This document shows positions 58,271 through 64,000 of a stretch of DNA of 64,000 nt, piece after piece. A model generated the notes under the pieces. That model saw only the letters and a list, made by a program, of their open reading frames with translations, was not told the origin of the DNA and did not search any database. The position numbers were made by a program, and so were the translations under genes. This DNA comes from Tritrichomonas musculus. Its lineage: Eukaryota; Parabasalia; Tritrichomonadida; Tritrichomonadidae. Location of the stretch: contig JAPFFF010000001.1 of assembly GCA_039105265.1 (NCBI GenBank), positions 5,084,001-5,148,000 on the forward strand, written 5' to 3'. Position 1 is the stretch's first letter; each line of letters begins with the position of its first letter.

Positions 58271-59300
58271 TTATATAAATTTGATAACGTCTAAGGTTTT
58301 TTTCTAATATTTCTACTTTTTTCCAAGAAAACCGTTTTTTATGTTTAAAATTTCTATTATCTCATATAAAAAGTTTCAATTTTTATAAAAATTTTTTTTA
58401 CAATTTCTTTATATAATTATATAATTATCGTTTTTAATTCATTTTTTGAATCCAATTTCAGAAAAAGTGAATGTAAAATTTTATTTATCGTTAAAAAAAA
58501 GATTTTTTTTTTTTTGGAATAATACATTATAATTTTAGTTTTAAAAATCGTATTTTTATATATATTATAATATATATTAGAATATATATTATAATTATTA
58601 CTAATATGACATATATATTAAGATATTGATATTATTTATTTTTCTTTCAATTATCGTAAAAAATGAAAATTAAAATATCTCATAATAAAAACGCTTTTTT
58701 AAAAAAACTGTAGTTCAAATTGCGTTCCAAATAATATATATAAATATTAATAGTTTGAATAATATATATCTAAACTTATTAATAAGAATTGAAATACTAT
58801 ATATTAAGATATTAATAGTATATCTTAATGAAACAATTAAAAAAAAACTTTCAGTAAATAGTGAATTTGGAGGTTATGAAAAAAGCTAGCCACTCTCAAT
58901 TTTCAATAAAAATTGAATAGATGGCTCTCAAATTTTTAATTTTTTATTTTATATCAAGAACCATTAACAAATATTGAGCAATTTTACCAATATTTTAAAA
59001 GTATTTTTAATTCTCATTTAATTAAACATGGGAATTGGAAGATTTTTGATGTTAATTTTTATACCGAATTTTGTGATTATCATATATTTTTTAACAGAGA
59101 AAAATTACTGCAATCGCCTCAATTAAAATTCAATAAATTCTCTCAAAATTACTGCATTTTACTAAAGGGCTGGCCAGTGAAGTCATAAATGAAAAAGACG
59201 AACTTTCTATTCAAAGTTCCTCCATTGAGCAACATAACCTCTCAAAGTTCCTCCAAACGGTTGCTTTGAGGTATGCTTACATCAATTATTTGAGATACTT
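58271..59300. other. AT-rich intergenic region
   Basis: Holds palindromic ATATAT runs (about 58,550-58,620 and 58,730-58,820) and, at about 58,895-58,940, a motif CTCTCAATTTTC...TCTCAAATTTTTA resembling the hairpin at 5.83 kb. No gene seen. Confidence 0.4.
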
Positions 59301-59612
59301 TTTGATAATGATAATTATGACAACTTATTGAAATTGGCATGTGAAAATGGAAGCAATGAAATCATCCAATTTTTGGTAAATCAGCCACAATTTGAGCTCA
59401 AAGAAGAGCAATTCAAAGGATGCAAAAAGTTGACTCAAATCATAATTCCATCCAAAATCACAAGAATCAGTAAAAAAGCATTTGAATCCTGCATTTCAAT
59501 AAAGCAAATTTTATTTGAAAATGGATCAAAGTTGGAAATCATTGATGATTTTGCTTTCTTCTGTTGGACTTTTTTAAAAAACAATTGTAGAACAATTAAA
59601 TGTTCAGAATGA
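59300..59612 (+). pseudogene. Fragment of an ankyrin-LRR gene
   Basis: The plus strand reads LKLACENGSNEIIQFLVNQP, an ankyrin-like helix pair, then BspA-type LRR sequence (KGCKKLTQIIIPSKITRISK, then KLEIIDDFAFFC). This is the same cap-plus-LRR arrangement as the gene at 52256-58270. There is no proper start, and the frame ends in unrelated sequence. It is the 5' remnant of a second member of that family. Confidence 0.65.
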
Positions 59613-60083
59613 TGAAAATAATACAGAAAGAATCTGTTTAGTTGGAGAACAATCGGTTGGAAAAACTTTCAGATGAATATAGAGACACAATTGGAGCAAC
59701 ATTTACGGATAAGAATAATTTGAGTATTTGGGATACAGTAGGACAATTTCGCTGTCGAATGCTTATACCAATGTATATATCACGAGCTGGTGCTATATTA
59801 ATTGTTTTCGATATCTCAGATCGAAGTTCATTTGATTCTCTAAAAAAATGGTATGAAACAGTGAAAAAAGCAGTTGATGAAATGAAAATCATGCCTATTA
59901 TTGTTGGAAACAATACTGATTTGGAGAGAACTGTTTCAAGAGAAGAAGCTGATGCATTTGCATCTAAAAAAAAATTTGGCATATTTAGAGGTATCAGCAA
60001 AAACAGGTTCAGGCATTGGAGAATTATTTTCATATTTAATAACGAAATTTGAAGTAGAGCTTGGCTTTTTTGAAATAAAATGA
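59605..60083 (+). pseudogene. Rab-like small GTPase pseudogene
   Basis: Reads ERICLVGEQSVGKT (P-loop), then in another frame DEYRDTIGATF (effector loop), SIWDTVGQFRCRMLIPMYIS (G3, normally WDTAGQE), IIVGNNTDLE (G4, normally NKxD) and, after a frame change at an A9 run near 59,970, EVSAKTGSGIGELFSYL (G5). The stretch between the P-loop and the effector loop is partly missing. So at least two lesions plus altered G3 and G4 motifs make it a dead host gene. It directly abuts the LRR fragment, forming a chimera by chance or recombination. Confidence 0.8.
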
Positions 60084-60377
60084 ATCGATTAACTTTATAA
60101 TTTCAAAAAAAATTACTTCAAGAAAGTTTTAATAAAAAAAGATTTCAATTCTTTTATTTGTGCGCATTATATATATTCGTTCTTTTTTATTTAAATTTTT
60201 ATCAAAGATCTTTTGAAATTGTTAAAAATCATTAAATTTATTGTAATAAATGTTTTATTATAAAAGATACATCATATTTCTAAAGATAAAACGTAAATCA
60301 TATGTAATATATATGAAAGCCACTTTTGGAAATGTTTTGGAAAATTTTTAGAAATTCATTTTTTATCATAGTTTGCA

Positions 60378-63300
60378 ATGATTACTAAGCTAACTGAATT
60401 TCAAAAAATATTTAATGATCATCAGATTATCTTTTCAACATCCAATCATAATAAAATTATTAAAGGATTTACTTGTCATCTTATTACAGAAAAAAGTCAA
60501 GCAGATGATCTCCAAAATTTATTAAATAAATCAGAAATCATTATGATAGATGAGATTGATGAACAAAATGACCAATATTTTGTTATTTTCGTTGACAATG
60601 CAATTATCTTCATTCATGAAATCGATTTGCTTTCAAATTTATTCATTAAAAAAGAAAGATATTGCACCATTATTGCCTCCGAAAAAATAAATAAAGAGCT
60701 ATTATCGCATGAATTACACCTTGATTTTTGTGAAGATATCGAAGAATATGAAAAACAGTTTTATAATGAAATCATCAACAAATTCTCGGAAAATTTCTCA
60801 ATTAGCAAAAGAAATCAAAAATTTGTCAAAGAAATTTGGAAATTAATTTCACCTTCATTCTCAGCATATTTTATTAATAAAAGTTACAAAAAGCTTGAAC
60901 AAAACAAAATTAGTAAAACAAAAATAGAAATAAACGATCTAAATGAAGATGATATTATACATTTAAATCTTTTGGGAAACACATATACATCAAGTGTTGA
61001 ATTAATTTATCATATTGAACTTGGACAGCTATTTGCTCTCAAATCGTTCAGGGATTCAGAGGGTGAAAAATTATATAAGCGTGAACTTAAAAATTATGAA
61101 AGAATTTGTCATCCAGCTTTGCCTCGTTTTTATGGCAAAATTGAGAAAGGCGAGAATCGCTACTTAATTATCGAGTACATTCGAGGCAAATCTTTAGCAA
61201 ATATCGATACAAAAAATCTTAAACCAGAAGAAAAAATCAATTTTATATTTCAAATAATGTTTATTATTGAATATTTGCAAAATGAATCGTTAATTTATCG
61301 AGATTTAAAGCCAAACAATTTCATTGTTGATGAAGAGAAACGAGTAATTCTCATTGATTTTGATCGAATGATTGGAATTGATGAACAAGAAAATCCAAAA
61401 GAAGATTCAACGAAAGATTTTGATAATATATACCAGGCACCAGAAGTTAGAAACGGAATAGTCACAAAATACACATATGAAGAAGATGTTTATTCACTTG
61501 GTTTTCTCATATATTTTATCTTCTTTGGAAAAGATCCAGAAATCATAAAAGAAGAGAAAACTAAACGAACTCTTCATCCATTTGATGAATTTTCAGGAGA
61601 TTATTTTAAATTGAGAGATATTTGCACGATTTGCACTAGTGAAGATCCATCTAAGAGACCCAAAATCACAAAATTGATAGATTTATTTTATGAAATTTTT
61701 TCATCATTCATGCAAAAAGAAGCAGGAAGTTTTGATCTGAGTGAAGTTACGATTAACTACAACAAAAATAAATATTTTCCATATTGGATACTTTTTAATA
61801 AATACGATAATAGTAAATTTCAAAAACAATTTGAGATGTTTTATTCAAATGAAAACATAAATCAAAATCTAAGAAATTATATTGAAGAATATTCAAACTA
61901 TTTAAACATAAATCATCTAATTTCCCAATTTTTTCTTGGAATCGAATACTATCCAAAAGAATATTTTTTGGAGAACATCAGAAACTTTATTCACTTCTTT
62001 GAAATCCCAGAAAATTCAAAATCACAATTCTGTCTTGGGTATATTTATTTAATTGGTGATTATACTTCGAGAGATATCAACAAAGCAATTCATTACTTAA
62101 CACTCGCTGCAAAAAAAAATAATGCAAAAGCACAAAATATTCTGGGAAACATTTATTATAAAGGTAAATATATTTTGAGAGATATCAACAAAGCGATTCA
62201 CTATTATTCACTCGCTGCAAATCAAAATAATTCAAACGCACAAAATAATCTCGGAAACATTTATTATGAAGGTAAATATATTTCGAGAAATATCAACAAA
62301 GCGATTCACTATTTCACACTCGCTGCAAATCAAAATGATATAGATGCACAAGCTATTCTAGGGAGTATTTATTATGAAGGTAAATATATTTTGAGAGATA
62401 TCAACAAAGCGATTCATTATTTAACACTCGCTGCAAATCAAAATGATGCAATAGCACAAAACAATCTTGGGAAAATTTATTATGAAAGTAAATATATTCT
62501 AAGAGATATCAACAAAGCGATTCATTATTATTCACTCGCGGCAAATCAAAATGATGAAAATGCGCGAACCATTCTAGGAACCATTTATTATGAAGGTAAA
62601 TATATTCCGAGAGATATCAACAAAGCGATTCACTATTATTCACTCGCTGCAAATCAAAATTATGCAATAGCACAAACTAATCTCGGAATTATTTATTATG
62701 AAGGTAAATATATTCCGAGAGATATCAACAAAGCGATTCACTATTATTCACTCGCTGCAAATCAAAATAATGCAAACGCACAAAATAATCTCGGAAACAT
62801 TTATTATGAAGGTAAATATATTTCGAGAGATATCAACAAAGCGATTCATTATTATTCACTCGCTGCAAATCAAAATAATTCAAACGCACAAAATAATCTC
62901 GGAAACATTTATTATGAAGGTAAATATATTTTGAGAGATATCAACAAAGCGATTCATTATTTAACACTCGCTGCAAAACAAAATAATGCAGAAGCACAAA
63001 ATATTCTGGGAAACATTTATTACAAAGGTAAATATATTTCGAGAGATATCAACAAAGCGATTCATTATTATTCACTCGCTGCAAAACAAAATATTTCAAA
63101 AGCACAAAATATTCTTGGAAATATATATTATGTAGGTAAATATATTTCGAGAGATATCAACAAAGCGATTCATTATTATTCACTCTCTGCAAATCAAAAT
63201 AATGCAATAGCACAAACTAATCTCGGAATTATTTATTATGAGGGTAAATATATTTTGAGAGATATCAACAAAGCGATTCATTATTTAATACTCGCCGCAA

Positions 63301-64000
63301 ATCAAAATAATGCACATGCACAAACTAATCTCGGAATTATTTATTCAGAAGGTGAATATACCTTGAGAGATATCAACAAAGCGATTCATTATTTAACACT
63401 CGCTGCAAATCAAAATTATGCAATAGCACAAACTAATCTCGGCTTTATTTATTCAGAAGGTGAATATATTTCGAGAGATATCAACAAAGCGATTCATTAT
63501 TTAACACTCGCTGCAAAACAAAATTATGTAATAGCACAAACTAATCTCGGAACCATTTATTATGAAGGTAAATATATTTCGAGAGATATCAACAAATCGA
63601 TTTATTATTATTCACTCGCTGCAAACCAAAATTATGTAATAGCACAAACTAATCTCGGAATTATTTATTATGAAGGTAAATATATTTCGAGAGATATCAA
63701 CAAAGCGATTCACTATTTCACACTCGCTGCAAATCAAAATCATGCAAGTGCTCAGTATCTTCTTGGATTCATTTTTTTTACAGAAAATTATAATCATGAA
63801 AATGCAAAGAAAGGAAGATATTATTTGATGATGGCTTCAAAAAACAGGTATAAAGAAGCCCACTTCCATGTTGGCTTCTTATATCATGAAGGGAAATATG
63901 TTGATCAAGACATCGAAAAAGCTGTTCATTATTACAAAGAAGGATCATCGTTTAATGATCAATATGCAAAAAATAATCTTGGAATAATTTATAAAAATGG
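60378..64000 (+). CDS. Protein kinase with Sel1-like repeats, open at window end
   Basis: Open frame from the ATG at 60378 to the last base, 1207 codons, no stop, so the gene is incomplete here. Residues about 1-195 are a helical N-terminal region of unknown type. Residues about 200-440 are a kinase domain: FALKSF (ATP lysine), LIYRDLKPNN (catalytic loop, Tyr in place of His), LIDFDR (DFG reads DFD), YQAPEV (APE) and EDVYSLGF. The DFD and YRD changes make normal activity uncertain. From about residue 550, Sel1 repeats of 36 residues follow (ILGNIYYEGKYI, INKAIHYYSLAA), about 16-18 in the window. Sel1 repeats bind proteins. Kinase-Sel1 fusions are a known trichomonad family. Confidence 0.88.
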   Translation, partial: MITKLTEFQKIFNDHQIIFSTSNHNKIIKGFTCHLITEKSQADDLQNLLNKSEIIMIDEIDEQNDQYFVIFVDNAIIFIHEIDLLSNLFIKKERYCTIIASEKINKELLSHELHLDFCEDIEEYEKQFYNEIINKFSENFSISKRNQKFVKEIWKLISPSFSAYFINKSYKKLEQNKISKTKIEINDLNEDDIIHLNLLGNTYTSSVELIYHIELGQLFALKSFRDSEGEKLYKRELKNYERICHPALPRFYGKIEKGENRYLIIEYIRGKSLANIDTKNLKPEEKINFIFQIMFIIEYLQNESLIYRDLKPNNFIVDEEKRVILIDFDRMIGIDEQENPKEDSTKDFDNIYQAPEVRNGIVTKYTYEEDVYSLGFLIYFIFFGKDPEIIKEEKTKRTLHPFDEFSGDYFKLRDICTICTSEDPSKRPKITKLIDLFYEIFSSFMQKEAGSFDLSEVTINYNKNKYFPYWILFNKYDNSKFQKQFEMFYSNENINQNLRNYIEEYSNYLNINHLISQFFLGIEYYPKEYFLENIRNFIHFFEIPENSKSQFCLGYIYLIGDYTSRDINKAIHYLTLAAKKNNAKAQNILGNIYYKGKYILRDINKAIHYYSLAANQNNSNAQNNLGNIYYEGKYISRNINKAIHYFTLAANQNDIDAQAILGSIYYEGKYILRDINKAIHYLTLAANQNDAIAQNNLGKIYYESKYILRDINKAIHYYSLAANQNDENARTILGTIYYEGKYIPRDINKAIHYYSLAANQNYAIAQTNLGIIYYEGKYIPRDINKAIHYYSLAANQNNANAQNNLGNIYYEGKYISRDINKAIHYYSLAANQNNSNAQNNLGNIYYEGKYILRDINKAIHYLTLAAKQNNAEAQNILGNIYYKGKYISRDINKAIHYYSLAAKQNISKAQNILGNIYYVGKYISRDINKAIHYYSLSANQNNAIAQTNLGIIYYEGKYILRDINKAIHYLILAANQNNAHAQTNLGIIYSEGEYTLRDINKAIHYLTLAANQNYAIAQTNLGFIYSEGEYISRDINKAIHYLTLAAKQNYVIAQTNLGTIYYEGKYISRDINKSIYYYSLAANQNYVIAQTNLGIIYYEGKYISRDINKAIHYFTLAANQNHASAQYLLGFIFFTENYNHENAKKGRYYLMMASKNRYKEAHFHVGFLYHEGKYVDQDIEKAVHYYKEGSSFNDQYAKNNLGIIYKN
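62040..63770 (+). repeat. 108-bp coding tandem repeat (Sel1 units)
   Basis: About 16 units of 108 bp marked by GAGAGATATCAACAAAGCGA, recurring at a constant 108-bp spacing from about 62,070 to 63,690. Units are highly similar at DNA level, which is unusual for Sel1 repeats and indicates recent amplification or gene conversion. Confidence 0.9.

Overview
The window looks like nuclear DNA of a parabasalid protist, most likely a trichomonad of the Tritrichomonas type. The reasons are the very AT-rich, apparently intron-free genes, the expanded families typical of trichomonads (BspA-like leucine-rich repeat proteins, DUF3447/ankyrin proteins, Sel1-repeat kinases, AIG1-like GTPases, divergent actins) and a large Polinton/Maverick. 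The species is inferred, not proved.

Layout. Positions 1-11.1 kb are host DNA: a PCNA-like clamp with a C-terminal extension, a dead protein kinase, a GTPase relic, a small unknown ORF, a bacterial-type CBS-domain family II pyrophosphatase, and a head-to-head pair of AIG1-like GTPase genes. One of that pair is fused in a single open frame to an almost full-length divergent actin. Positions 11.3-15.0 kb hold ankyrin debris and two TA-flanked, Tc1/mariner-like non-coding elements.

Positions 15,011-46,897 are a nested transposon. The outer element is a Merlin/IS1595-type DNA transposon with terminal inverted repeats of about 1 kb, internal 132-bp and 21-bp tandem repeats, and a DDE transposase on the minus strand. 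A 26.45-kb Polinton (17,046-43,497) sits inside the transposase gene, with a 5-bp target duplication TGGTC. The Polinton carries inverted repeats of about 225-230 bp, a Ulp1/adenain-like protease, retroviral-type integrase, A32-like ATPase, double-jelly-roll major capsid protein, candidate minor capsid protein, protein-primed DNA polymerase B, two giant paralogous fibre-like proteins, an HNH nuclease, several small unknowns and a 62-copy 19-bp minisatellite. It looks nearly whole, with about one visible break, and is treated here as a genomic fossil.

Positions 47-64 kb are host repeat-protein territory: a truncated DUF3447 gene, a GC-richer ankyrin gene with one in-frame stop flanked by ~300-bp direct repeats, a frameshifted ankyrin gene, a 2,004-residue BspA-like LRR gene built from 822-bp near-identical units, a chimeric LRR/Rab pseudogene, and a protein kinase-Sel1 gene that runs off the end of the window.

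How the parts fit together. The host genes are unrelated single transcription units rather than operons; their common theme is growth of families by local duplication and decay. The Polinton genes are packed in near head-to-tail blocks separated by short T-rich gaps that often end in TAAATG or TAAAATG. The observations I rate highest are the GTPase-actin fusion, the Polinton-in-Merlin nesting, the paired fibre-like proteins, the shared start motif, and the higher-order ABBAB pattern in the LRR array.
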